Both the position numbers and the translations under genes were made by a program. Shown here in pieces: positions 1 through 6,659 of a stretch of DNA of 64,000 bases. Each line of letters begins with the position of its first letter. The first letter of the stretch is position 1. The DNA is taken from positions 62,001-126,000 of the forward strand of contig JAWKTX010000001.1 in NCBI GenBank assembly GCA_041398825.1, in the 5' to 3' direction. Below the pieces are notes generated by a model. That model worked only from the letters and a program-made list of their open reading frames with translations, was not told the origin of the DNA and did no database searches. This stretch comes from Planctomycetaceae bacterium (GTDB lineage: Bacteria; Planctomycetota; Planctomycetia; Planctomycetales; Planctomycetaceae).

Positions 1-111
1 GAACCGGTGCTGCGATGCAGTCACAGTTCTGTCGTGATGAATCGTCGGGATTCGAAAGAGATTCGCGACTTCGTCCGTACGGTGCTTGAACAGCGAGGGC
101 CGCGCGGATGA
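1..111 (+). CDS. C-terminal end of an unknown protein (partial)
   Basis: An open frame from the window start encodes 36 residues ending VLEQRGPRG and stops at a TGA at 109-111. That TGA overlaps the ATG of the next gene at 108 (ATGA), the pattern of translationally coupled genes that recurs in this element at 2901 and 6656. The visible tail is charged and probably helical; no family can be named from so little sequence. Confidence 0.5.
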   Translation, partial: EPVLRCSHSSVVMNRRDSKEIRDFVRTVLEQRGPRG

Positions 112-509
112 AGACAACTGCTCATGATGTGAAACGGCTTGCTTCTGGTCGATGGGTGCAAATCCTCGAGGCAATGGGAGGACTCACTTCCCTTCAACTG
201 AATCCATCGGTTCACGGTCCGTGCCCCAAATGCGGCGGGACAGATCGCTTCCGGGCACTTGATGACGTCGCGGAAACCGGTGGGTTGTTCTGCAATCAGT
301 GTCACAACGGCGATTCATCACCAAAGTCAGGTGATGGGCTGGCAGCAATCCAGTGGTTGTGTGAATGCTCGTTTCCTGATGCATTGAAACGGGTTGCAGA
401 GTTCACTGGATCCAATCAGGTCAATGGTTCCAGGACTTCACAGAAGCCGCCCGTGACACCCAACAGGATTGACGAGAACTACCTGAAGTTTCTTAGAACG
501 GGATTCTGA
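108..509 (+). CDS. Primase zinc-ribbon fragment, 5' part of a frameshifted primase-helicase
   Basis: This 133-residue product carries a primase-type zinc ribbon: CPKC at about residue 40 and CNQC at about residue 62, followed by a GDGL segment typical of phage P4-alpha/gp4-like primase N-termini. Such ribbons bind template DNA during primer synthesis. The frame stops at 507-509, but matching sequence continues in the -1 frame from about 497 into the Toprim-helicase part. I therefore read this as the first piece of one gene split by an indel. The start is fixed by the ATGA overlap with the preceding frame. Confidence 0.7.
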   Translation: MKTTAHDVKRLASGRWVQILEAMGGLTSLQLNPSVHGPCPKCGGTDRFRALDDVAETGGLFCNQCHNGDSSPKSGDGLAAIQWLCECSFPDALKRVAEFTGSNQVNGSRTSQKPPVTPNRIDENYLKFLRTGF

Positions 510-622
510 CCCAACAGCGAAAGCCTGATTCAGTCTGGCACTATCACAACGCAGACGGTTCTGACGCTGGGGCGGTCTTTCGCTGGAATCTGCCCGATGG
601 TCGCAAGGAAATCCGTCAGGTA

Positions 623-2188
623 ATGTTCAAACCGGACAACGGTTGGACGCCCGGCGGTTGGATGTGTTCAGCAATGCCGGAACCTCGACCGCTCTACCGT
701 CTGCCGTCCGTTATCGCAACTGATGAAGTCTGGATCTGTGAGGGCGAGAAGGCAGCGGACGCGGCGACATTGATTGGAATCATCGCCACCAGTCCAACGC
801 AAGGCAGCAAGAGCCCACAGAAGACTGACTGGTCCGTCCTGAATGGAAAGCGAGTCTTCATTCTGCCGGACAATGACGAACCGGGCGATACGTTCGCGGC
901 AAACGTTGTTGCACTCATTCGAAAGCAGGCACCAGAGGCCACAATTGAAATCAAACTGTTGAAGGATGACTGGCCAGAGATACCCGAGAAGGGCGACGTC
1001 TACGACTGGTCAGAGCAGAATGATTCAGCGGACGCTGAGACGCTGCAGGAACGGCTGAGAGCATTACCCGACCGAATCAGCAAATACAACATTCCAGAGG
1101 CTGACACGAAGCCTGAGGTTGCAACACATGGGATTGAAGCCAAGCCGATGCGGTGGTTATTTCAATCGGCCAAGAGTGCAGCCGAATCACCAAAACCAAT
1201 GCGGCCAGCAATCATCGAGAATCTCTTGCGGCGGGGTGAAGTAGGAACCATCGTCGCTTCGCCGAAAGTAGGAAAGAGCTGGTTCATTCTGCTACTTGCG
1301 ATGTGTGTCTCATCTGGCCAGAGATGGTTGGGTCGTACAGTCCAGAAGGGGAAAGTCCGGCTCATTGATAACGAACTGCACGAAGATACCATCGAGAATC
1401 GAATACACATCGTAGCAAGGGAATTAGACCAAAAGGCTCATGACATTTCAGATTTCGAATTCCACTCTGGGCGAGGGCAAGGAATCACGATAGAGCATCT
1501 GTTCTCTCTCGTTGATGTGTATAGGCCTGGTGAATTGTCGCTCTTGATACTTGATGCGAAATACCGCTTCTTCGGTGATGATGACGAGAATGACAACGCG
1601 GCGCAGACCCGTTTCCACAATGCAATTGATGCACTGGCTATGCAGTTGGATTGCGGAATCCTCCTTGTGCATCACTCCACGAAGGGTTCGCAGGCGTCGA
1701 AATCAGTTACCGACATTGGGGCAGGCGGCGGGGCCCAAGCTCGAGCGGTTGACCTTCACATGGTGTTGAGGGAACACGCCGAGCCGGGTTATGCGGTTCT
1801 TGAAAATCGCGTTCGTTCTTTCGCTCCGAGTGAACCTGAAACCCTGGCCTTTGATTTCCCGGTCTGGCATCTAGCTCAGAGCGTTGAGCCAGTTCTAAAG
1901 GTGGAGAGAAGCCGCGGCGACAGCAGGCAGGCACAAAACGACGAACAGGGCGTTTCAATGCTGACGAAGATCCTCCACGAACTGCGAACCCCTGCGACCA
2001 GATACGAACTACAGAAAGAGTTCGGCGGAAGTAAAGATCGAGTCAATAGGCTCGTTCGGTTGGGACTTGAGTCCGGCCGGATTGTGAAGGTTGGCACGCG
2101 TCAATCACGCAAAGGTGAGGAGGTCGAAACATTCACTGTGGCAAGTCGTGCAGTCGATCCTGACGGGTCAAAGGATAGGGCGGAATGA
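623..2188 (+). CDS. Toprim / RepA-like AAA ATPase (replicative primase-helicase, 3' part)
   Basis: The 521 residues from the first ATG hold a Toprim module (GEKAAD at 41-46, DNDEPG at 83-88) and a RecA/RepA-like ATPase with Walker A ASPKVGKS at 212-219, Walker B LLILD at 307-311 and a VHHSTKG sensor segment near 350. A winged-helix-like tail follows. This architecture primes and unwinds DNA for plasmid or phage replication. The frame is open back to 497 and reads sensible protein (RWNLPDGRKEI) before the ATG, so the true gene began at 108. An iteron-like array starts inside its last codons, which supports a replication role. Confidence 0.75.
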   Translation: MFKPDNGWTPGGWMCSAMPEPRPLYRLPSVIATDEVWICEGEKAADAATLIGIIATSPTQGSKSPQKTDWSVLNGKRVFILPDNDEPGDTFAANVVALIRKQAPEATIEIKLLKDDWPEIPEKGDVYDWSEQNDSADAETLQERLRALPDRISKYNIPEADTKPEVATHGIEAKPMRWLFQSAKSAAESPKPMRPAIIENLLRRGEVGTIVASPKVGKSWFILLLAMCVSSGQRWLGRTVQKGKVRLIDNELHEDTIENRIHIVARELDQKAHDISDFEFHSGRGQGITIEHLFSLVDVYRPGELSLLILDAKYRFFGDDDENDNAAQTRFHNAIDALAMQLDCGILLVHHSTKGSQASKSVTDIGAGGGAQARAVDLHMVLREHAEPGYAVLENRVRSFAPSEPETLAFDFPVWHLAQSVEPVLKVERSRGDSRQAQNDEQGVSMLTKILHELRTPATRYELQKEFGGSKDRVNRLVRLGLESGRIVKVGTRQSRKGEEVETFTVASRAVDPDGSKDRAE

Positions 2189-2220
2189 TAGGGCGGAATG
2201 ATAGGGCGATAGGGCGAAAT
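2174..2220 (+). repeat. Iteron-like direct repeats
   Basis: The unit GATAGGGCGGAAT occurs at 2174-2186 and 2187-2199. It is followed by shortened units starting near 2200 and 2209 (GATAGGGCG, ATAGGGCGAAAT). A related copy is at 2303 (ATAGGGCGGAAAT). The array begins in the last codons of the primase-helicase gene. Short direct repeats next to a replication gene resemble initiator-binding iterons; that role is inference. Confidence 0.6.
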
Positions 2221-2255
2221 CGAACCGTCCTAAAAGAAAGGGCGATAGGACGGAT

Positions 2256-2275
2256 ACGGCCCTATAAGGGGCCGT
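2256..2275. other. Perfect hairpin beside the iteron-like array
   Basis: ACGGCCC at 2256-2262 pairs with GGGCCGT at 2269-2275 around a 6-base loop. The left arm includes GCCCTAT, the inverse of the repeat core ATAGGGC, so the hairpin may be an inverted copy of the iteron unit. No T-run follows, so a simple intrinsic terminator is less likely. Confidence 0.45.
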
Positions 2276-2345
2276 ACCTCCATAACCTTTCAGAACAACT
2301 GAATAGGGCGGAAATGCAGACCGTCAAAATGGAGTTCAGAAACCA

Positions 2346-2576
2346 ATGAGCGAACGGATACCGACAGAACACTTCGCCGAATGCGAGATGGACGATCCGA
2401 AGCCGTTCGAGGGTTGGCAGCCTTCACCAGAACAGATTGCGCGATGGTCGAGGGAGATCAGAGAGGCGAACGAGGTGGCCAGGCTGGACGAGTCGGGTCC
2501 TTCTGGGGCCATAGATCAGCCAGCGAGGCTTTGCATCGCGGATTTTTTTGTCACGACGGGTTTTGAAAACCGGTGA
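2346..2576 (+). CDS. Small hypothetical protein
   Basis: A 76-residue acidic product starts at an ATG preceded by GGAG about 11 bases upstream. It has no cysteine motif, signal peptide or membrane segment beyond one CIA near its end. It sits between the replication gene and the zinc-ribbon gene in the same direction. I do not recognise it; an accessory element protein is the most that can be said. Confidence 0.5.
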   Translation: MSERIPTEHFAECEMDDPKPFEGWQPSPEQIARWSREIREANEVARLDESGPSGAIDQPARLCIADFFVTTGFENR

Positions 2577-2587
2577 CACCAGTGTCA
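2574..2587. promoter_or_regulatory. 14-bp palindrome upstream of the zinc-ribbon gene
   Basis: TGACACCAGTGTCA is a perfect palindrome with a 2-base centre, 20 bp before the ATG at 2608, and its first bases form the stop codon of the preceding gene. An operator for a dimeric regulator is possible; no known box is matched. Confidence 0.3.
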
Positions 2588-2607
2588 AACAAGCGAGAGT
2601 AGCCGTT

Positions 2608-2904
2608 ATGCGTTGCCTGGACTGCAAAACAGAACTCAAAGTGCTTCGAACCACAACGGAATCGCACGAAGTAATTCGGCGGCGCGAGTGCCGACTCTGT
2701 GGCCGTCGTTTCACCACACGTGAACGGATTGTAGGGGAAGCGACAGAGTCGCCCGGCGCTATATCTAGCGGTCAATTGGCTGCGTCTATCGGTGAGCTTC
2801 TGAATTCACTTGGAATGGCAAGCAATGAATCTGTCCGAAATGTGCTCCGCTCCCTGACAATGAGCGAGTCAACACGGACAACCAATTTTGGAGAAGAGAG
2901 ATGA
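2608..2904 (+). CDS. Zinc-ribbon protein resembling the NrdR N-terminal domain
   Basis: The 98-residue product begins MRCLDC and continues to CRLCGRRFTTRER, the two CxxC pairs and the RxFTTxER tail seen in the zinc ribbon of NrdR-type regulators. The ATP-cone that completes NrdR is absent. In a phage-like element such a stand-alone ribbon may bind DNA as a transcription regulator (inference). I chose the ATG at 2608, preceded by GAGAG, because an upstream ATG at 2548 would overlap the previous gene and add unconserved residues. Its TGA overlaps the next start at 2901. Confidence 0.6.
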   Translation: MRCLDCKTELKVLRTTTESHEVIRRRECRLCGRRFTTRERIVGEATESPGAISSGQLAASIGELLNSLGMASNESVRNVLRSLTMSESTRTTNFGEER

Positions 2905-3719
2905 TTTCGATTGTGGACATTGAAAATGAGACAGACAAGCTGCGTCGGCAGCATGAAGTGGCGGACGCGATTCTGTACGAAGTCGCCAGGAATCCCAGAC
3001 CCTTCACAACGAGTGAAATCACACTACTCCAGGCCGTTGGGTTCACAGAACAGCCTGAGATCAAGCGAGAGATTGGACGGCTGCAGGGAGTTCAGCGATT
3101 TCAGGAGCGGGCTGGAACAGAACTGGAACGAGAGGCCCTTCAGACGAAGGTAGAAGCAGCCACAAAGAAACGCGACGAACAGTTGCCGACACTCCGGGCA
3201 GAACTCGAAGAAACGGTTCGCAAGCTTCAGGCAAAGATTGACGCACTGGAAGCCGCGGTGGCAGTTCCACAGAAAGAACTGGACGAACGACTGAAGGCAG
3301 TTGAGGCCATGCGAGCCACAACGATGCTACCGCGTTTCCTGCGAGATGCGTTCAACGTTCGAAAGTCGATGACGAAGAACAGCTATGACACGCTGGTGCA
3401 GGCTGAAGCGGACATCAAGACGATTCAGAGTCGAATGGAGGTTCTGGCAGTACTGACAGACGAAGTTCTGAATCGAGCGGTACCGAGAAGGGTCCATTCT
3501 GAGGATCCATTGCGAGCAGCGTACTCATTGGCCGAAGAACTGCAGATGATCGACACAACGGACACGGATCGTCGAGTCAACCGTGAAGTGATCACTAAGT
3601 GGCGTGCGGACGCAAAAGCACGAGCCGCAGAACTGCAGACAATAATCAAAGAGCAGGCACCGCAACGTGATGGCGACCTGGCCGAGGTTGACAAGATCCG
3701 AAACTTCTACGTGAGGTAA
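2901..3719 (+). CDS. Coiled-coil hypothetical protein
   Basis: This 272-residue, charged, almost cysteine-free protein is predicted to be long-helical: residues 70-125 are rich in Glu, Lys, Leu and Ala in heptad-like spacing, and the C-terminal third is again helical. It is coupled by ATGA to the zinc-ribbon gene and stops 5 bp before the S49 gene. That position suggests a structural or scaffold-like role in a phage module, but this is only contextual. No family is recognised. Confidence 0.6.
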   Translation: MISIVDIENETDKLRRQHEVADAILYEVARNPRPFTTSEITLLQAVGFTEQPEIKREIGRLQGVQRFQERAGTELEREALQTKVEAATKKRDEQLPTLRAELEETVRKLQAKIDALEAAVAVPQKELDERLKAVEAMRATTMLPRFLRDAFNVRKSMTKNSYDTLVQAEADIKTIQSRMEVLAVLTDEVLNRAVPRRVHSEDPLRAAYSLAEELQMIDTTDTDRRVNREVITKWRADAKARAAELQTIIKEQAPQRDGDLAEVDKIRNFYVR

Positions 3720-3724
3720 CAGCC

Positions 3725-4510
3725 GTGAACCTTGGAAATTACAGCGGGGTTTGGTGTATCTATCCGCCCCGCTTCAATGATTCGCTAACACTGCTGAAGA
3801 CTCTGGACGTTCGCTCGCTCGCTGGGCGGCGTCCGGTTGTTTCTAAGGCATACTCGACAGTCAATTCAGTGGCTGTCATTGAGGTCTACGGCACACTGAC
3901 GAAAGCCGGATCGTGTCTTGGCGGTGGTAGCACCGTCGAAGTCCGCCGGTCTGTTCGTCAGGCTGAATCAGACCATCGCGTGAAATCCATTCTTCTGGTG
4001 TTTGACAGTCCAGGAGGAACCGTTGCAGGAATTGGGGACTTAGCCAATGAGATCCGATCAACAACAAAGCCAACAGTCGGGTTCGTCGAGGATCTTTGCT
4101 GTTCGGCAGCCTACTGGGCGGCATCACAATGCGACAAAGTCTATGCGAACAACGCAATCGCAATGGTTGGTTCCATTGGTACGTTCATGGCTGTCTACGA
4201 CGTTTCTAAGGCCCTTGAAAACGAAGGTGTCAAGACGGTCGTGGTAAAGGCCGGCGAGTTCAAGGGCGGCGGGTTCCCTGGCATGAAGGTTACTGACAGT
4301 CAGGTGAAAGAGTGGCAGAAGATCGTTGACGCTACGCAGGATGAATTCAACGCAGCCTTGCGAAGTGGGCGCAAGCTCAGCCTGATTGCAACCAGAAGGG
4401 TTAATACAGGTTTGGCTTACACAGCGAAGGAAGCGATGGATTTTAATTTGATTGATGGCATTAAGTCATTCGATGAGGTTCTGGCCTCATTGCAGAAGTT
4501 AAAGAACTGA
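3725..4510 (+). CDS. S49 (SppA/ClpP-fold) peptidase, phage head-protease type
   Basis: The 261-residue product has the S49 fold: a DSPGG turn at 94-98, the nucleophile Ser127 in CCSAAYWAAS, a MVGSIG turn at about 148 and Lys180 in AGEFKGGG. The Ser-Lys spacing of 53 matches the dyad of bacterial SppA. Short S49 enzymes without a signal peptide in phage regions usually cleave scaffold or capsid proteins. It begins at a GTG with GAGGT just upstream, 5 bp after the coiled-coil gene. No portal, capsid or terminase gene is visible around it, so the head module is incomplete here. Confidence 0.8.
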   Translation: MNLGNYSGVWCIYPPRFNDSLTLLKTLDVRSLAGRRPVVSKAYSTVNSVAVIEVYGTLTKAGSCLGGGSTVEVRRSVRQAESDHRVKSILLVFDSPGGTVAGIGDLANEIRSTTKPTVGFVEDLCCSAAYWAASQCDKVYANNAIAMVGSIGTFMAVYDVSKALENEGVKTVVVKAGEFKGGGFPGMKVTDSQVKEWQKIVDATQDEFNAALRSGRKLSLIATRRVNTGLAYTAKEAMDFNLIDGIKSFDEVLASLQKLKN

Positions 4511-4514
4511 ACCA

Positions 4515-4661
4515 ATGGCACAGATCCAAATCGAACTGGTTTCAAAGGCAGACGAACCGGGCAAAACCCACAGAAACAAATCACAGTGGTCGGCGCTCAA
4601 ATGCGACAGGGTGAAGGCAGTCCCTGATATGTCTTCGAGACATGGCAGGGGTTTCCGGTGA
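4515..4661 (+). pseudogene. Tape-measure-like stub: N-terminus joined to a C-terminal segment
   Basis: From the ATG at 4515 the frame reads MAQIQIELVSKADEPGK, which looks like the start of a tail tape-measure protein. It then runs out of frame through sequence homologous to the end of the tape-measure fragment at 5344-6243. In the alternative frame that homologous part reads PQKQITVVGAQMRQGEGSP and a stop, nearly the same as the C-terminus of the other fragment. A large internal deletion that joined the two gene ends is the simplest explanation. The encoded 48-residue product is probably not functional. Confidence 0.45.
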
Positions 4662-4687
4662 TGGAAAATTTTCCATAACCGCCTTCA
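4567..4687 (+). repeat. 121-bp repeat, copy A, with two hairpins
   Basis: It matches 6183-6304 at roughly 88 % by eye (about 14 differences). The first 60 bp encode the tape-measure C-terminus in copy B; the rest is non-coding. Hairpin 1 (4622-4650) pairs CCCTG with CAGGG and ATGTCT with AGACAT around TCG. Hairpin 2 (4656-4681) has the perfect palindrome ATGGAAAATTTTCCAT at 4661-4676 inside a CGGT/ACCG clamp. Confidence 0.85.
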
Positions 4688-4741
4688 CGATCAAAGGGAG
4701 TCCACATTAGTGACGGCCTTTGGCGGACCTCAGGAAATGAA

Positions 4742-5031
4742 AAGGGTGTGTTTCGTGTACATACCCTTGGCGATCTTAAAGGGTGTCGGTTTGACCGACA
4801 TCCTTCCTGGACACTGGGGATACCAATTGAACTGGTACCTCTCAAGAGGTCCGAATTCGGACTTCATGATCCGCCCAGAATTGGGCGTCGTTGAAATTGG
4901 TTTTGACAGAAGGCTTCCGGTTCGCCATGATGTTGGTCCCAAAGCCTTCGGGCACTACAATCCAAACCAATCTACAAAACCAGAATCCCGGCTTCCGGGT
5001 ATATGGCAGCGCGTCCAGGAAACCATCGCGC
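4742..5031 (+). other. Dense run of stem-loops (candidate structured RNA or DNA site)
   Basis: At least eight stems can be drawn: 4742-4768 (9 bp, one GT), 4779-4805 (11 bp, one GT), 4821-4837 (5 bp), 4837-4850 (6 bp, competing with the next), 4849-4862 (perfect 14-base palindrome), 4872-4887 (6 bp with GAAT loop), 4890-4907 (7 bp with TTGG loop), 4909-4949 (8 bp), 4987-4999 (5 bp) and 5009-5031 (5 bp). Frames crossing it give no recognisable protein. It lies between the two 121-bp repeats, directly upstream of the sigma fragment. The function is unknown. Confidence 0.55.
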
Positions 5032-5148
5032 GGGCTGTTTGTAGCAGCCTGGAAAGCCTTCATGCTTGGAAGTCGGGATTTTGCTTGCGCTCACAGCCAG
5101 GCAGAGTCTCGACAGAGCCGGGGTTCGCAGCATCACAGGAGTTACGTG

Positions 5149-5454
5149 ATGACTGTTGCCTTGGAAGAAGCCCTCGTTACCTCACACCGTCGATTGGTTC
5201 TCTGGTGGATTTTCCGCCATGTTGAAGAACTAGATGACCTCGAAGAACTGGAACAGATCGGCCTCATTGCCGTCTGGAAAGCCAGTCTCAAGTATGACCC
5301 GACAAGGGGGGCTAAGTTCTCGACGTTCGCAATCTTCTTCATTCGTCATCAGTCAGGTACGTGCGGACAACCCAGACGAATTTGCAAGGAACATCGGCAA
5401 AGGAATAGCGGCCGTCACTGCACAGCAGACGAACGTGAAGGCACTCACGACTGA
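5149..5454 (+). pseudogene. Truncated sigma-70 region 2 protein
   Basis: From the ATG at 5149, with AGGAG seven bases upstream, about 65 residues match sigma-70 region 2: a DDLEELEQIGLIAVWKA helix, then KYDPTRGAKFSTFA and a FIRHQ end, the equivalents of the core-binding helix and the start of the -10 recognition helix. Regions 3 and 4 are missing. At about 5340 the sequence switches to tape-measure-like coding in another frame, so the remaining 35 residues are out-of-frame read-through. The full-length ancestor was probably a phage-borne sigma-like factor. Confidence 0.6.
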
Positions 5455-6243
5455 ACGCGGGTTTGAGTTCGCGTCCGTCATCAGCCAGGTGTTGAAGGAT
5501 CAGACTGGAGCCACAACCGCAACAGCCTTGCGGGATTTGGTTCTGAAGATTGACAGTTTCGCAAATGACTCCAGCCTGTTGAGTGATCAGTTCAAGCAGG
5601 CAAACACAATCGACAAGCGAATTGAGATTCTCCGGCAGACAAAGGACTCCAAGCGGAGTTCATTAAATTCATCGGCAGTTCTGATTCATCGATCGCAATT
5701 AAGGAAATCATCACGGGGTCTGAGCGTGCTGTTGCTGTGATGAAGCAGGCAGAAAGTGCCATCACATCAATTGATTCCGCTGTGGCCGAATACAAAGCAA
5801 ACATGAATGCAGTGGCATCACAGACCGTGACGCTCAGAGCCGAGAACCAATCGAAAGCAAACGTTGAGACTGCGGCCGTTGTCAGCAGGCGTTCTACCGG
5901 CGGTCAGGTTCGAGCGATCATTGACGACACACTTGGAAACATCGATCAGGTTGGTTGGGACTCGCCTAGGAACGCTGCAATTCGCGCCTTCTATGATGCA
6001 AGCGTTATTGCCGGAGTAGATCCAACTCAGGCTGGTCGTGGTGCCCTGGGATACGTTGCCAGTGAAATCGGACTTTCAACTGAGGATCGAAAACTCATTC
6101 AAGCCCAGCTTGAAGTCCTAAAGGATCTACAGCGGGCAACAATTGAGATGAACCAAACCATTCGTGAAGGCAACAGGCCAAGCCCACAGAAGCAAATCGC
6201 AGTGATTGGCGCTCAGATGAAGCAGGGTGAAGGCAGTCCCTGA
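5344..6243 (+). pseudogene. Tail tape-measure-like C-terminal fragment with an internal frameshift
   Basis: Two open frames together read as one helical Ala/Gln/Lys-rich protein. The first runs from about 5344 (VRADNPDEFARN) to about 5640. The second is open from 5626 and reads DKGLQAEFIKFIGSSDS into the 168-residue frame starting at ATG 5737 and ending at 6243. Long alanine- and glutamine-rich helices with repeated VISQV segments (near 5345 and 5471) fit the C-terminal half of a tape-measure protein, which sets tail length. The 5' part is lost at the sigma junction and one indel lies at 5626-5655. Confidence 0.5.
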
Positions 6244-6304
6244 TATGTCTCCAAGACATGGCAGGGGTTTCCGGTGGTGGAAAATTTTCCACAACCGGAC
6301 TTCA
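6183..6304 (+). repeat. 121-bp repeat, copy B, with two hairpins
   Basis: This is the partner of 4567-4687. Hairpin 1 (6238-6266) has the same stems as copy A with loop CCA instead of TCG. Hairpin 2 (6271-6298) has palindrome GTGGAAAATTTTCCAC at 6277-6292 inside a CCGGT/ACCGG clamp. Compared with copy A the outer palindrome pair changes from A-T to G-C, so pairing is kept. The first 61 bp are the end of the tape-measure fragment. Confidence 0.85.
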
Positions 6305-6399
6305 TCACAGGGGGCTACCAAGAGAACCGACCCAGGTTGGAAACTGAAATCGAATGATTCACTTGACGACAGAGATGGAATTCTGTCAGACTGAAAAGC

Positions 6400-6434
6400 G
6401 TAACGCCGGGAGATTGGACCCTCCGCGGCGTTAC
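6400..6434. terminator. Strong stem-loop after the tape-measure fragment
   Basis: GTAACGCCG at 6400-6408 pairs with CGGCGTTAC at 6426-6434, and GGAG pairs with CTCC inside it, with one bulged G: 13 bp in total. It lies in the gap between the tape-measure fragment and the next genes. No T-run follows, so it could be a rho-independent-like block, an RNA processing site or an operator. Confidence 0.4.
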
Positions 6435-6482
6435 TGACCATCAACCTTTAAGACAGAAAGGCGATGGCTGCCGGGTAGTGTA

Positions 6483-6659
6483 TTGAAATCACTGCCTGAT
6501 GCCACTCGCAAGTTATCATGCAAAGTCGGACGCAATCGACAGCGAGTGATGATTCAAAACGCACGCATCTGCGGAAGATGCTGCGCGGTTGACTGGTCAA
6601 TCGTGTCCGGCTGTTTCGTCGGAACGATGGCACATGGTCCGAAGGAATCCCTTCGATGA
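6483..6659 (+). CDS. Possible small cysteine-containing protein (58 aa)
   Basis: A frame from TTG 6483 encodes 58 residues with a basic N-terminal half and a CGRCC motif in the middle, ending in a TGA at 6657-6659 that overlaps the next gene's ATG at 6656. The ATGA coupling repeats the style of this element, which argues for translation. The start is uncertain: no strong Shine-Dalgarno is present, and the frame remains open further upstream. The family is unknown. Confidence 0.35.
   Translation: MKSLPDATRKLSCKVGRNRQRVMIQNARICGRCCAVDWSIVSGCFVGTMAHGPKESLR

Noticed and set aside
497..509. Programmed -1 frameshift in the primase-helicase
   Set aside because: No X-XXY-YYZ heptamer, and no clear downstream pseudoknot; treated as an indel.
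4710..5225. Open frame across the stem-loop run
   Set aside because: No start signal, no recognisable motif and no protein-like composition; the palindromes explain the sequence better.
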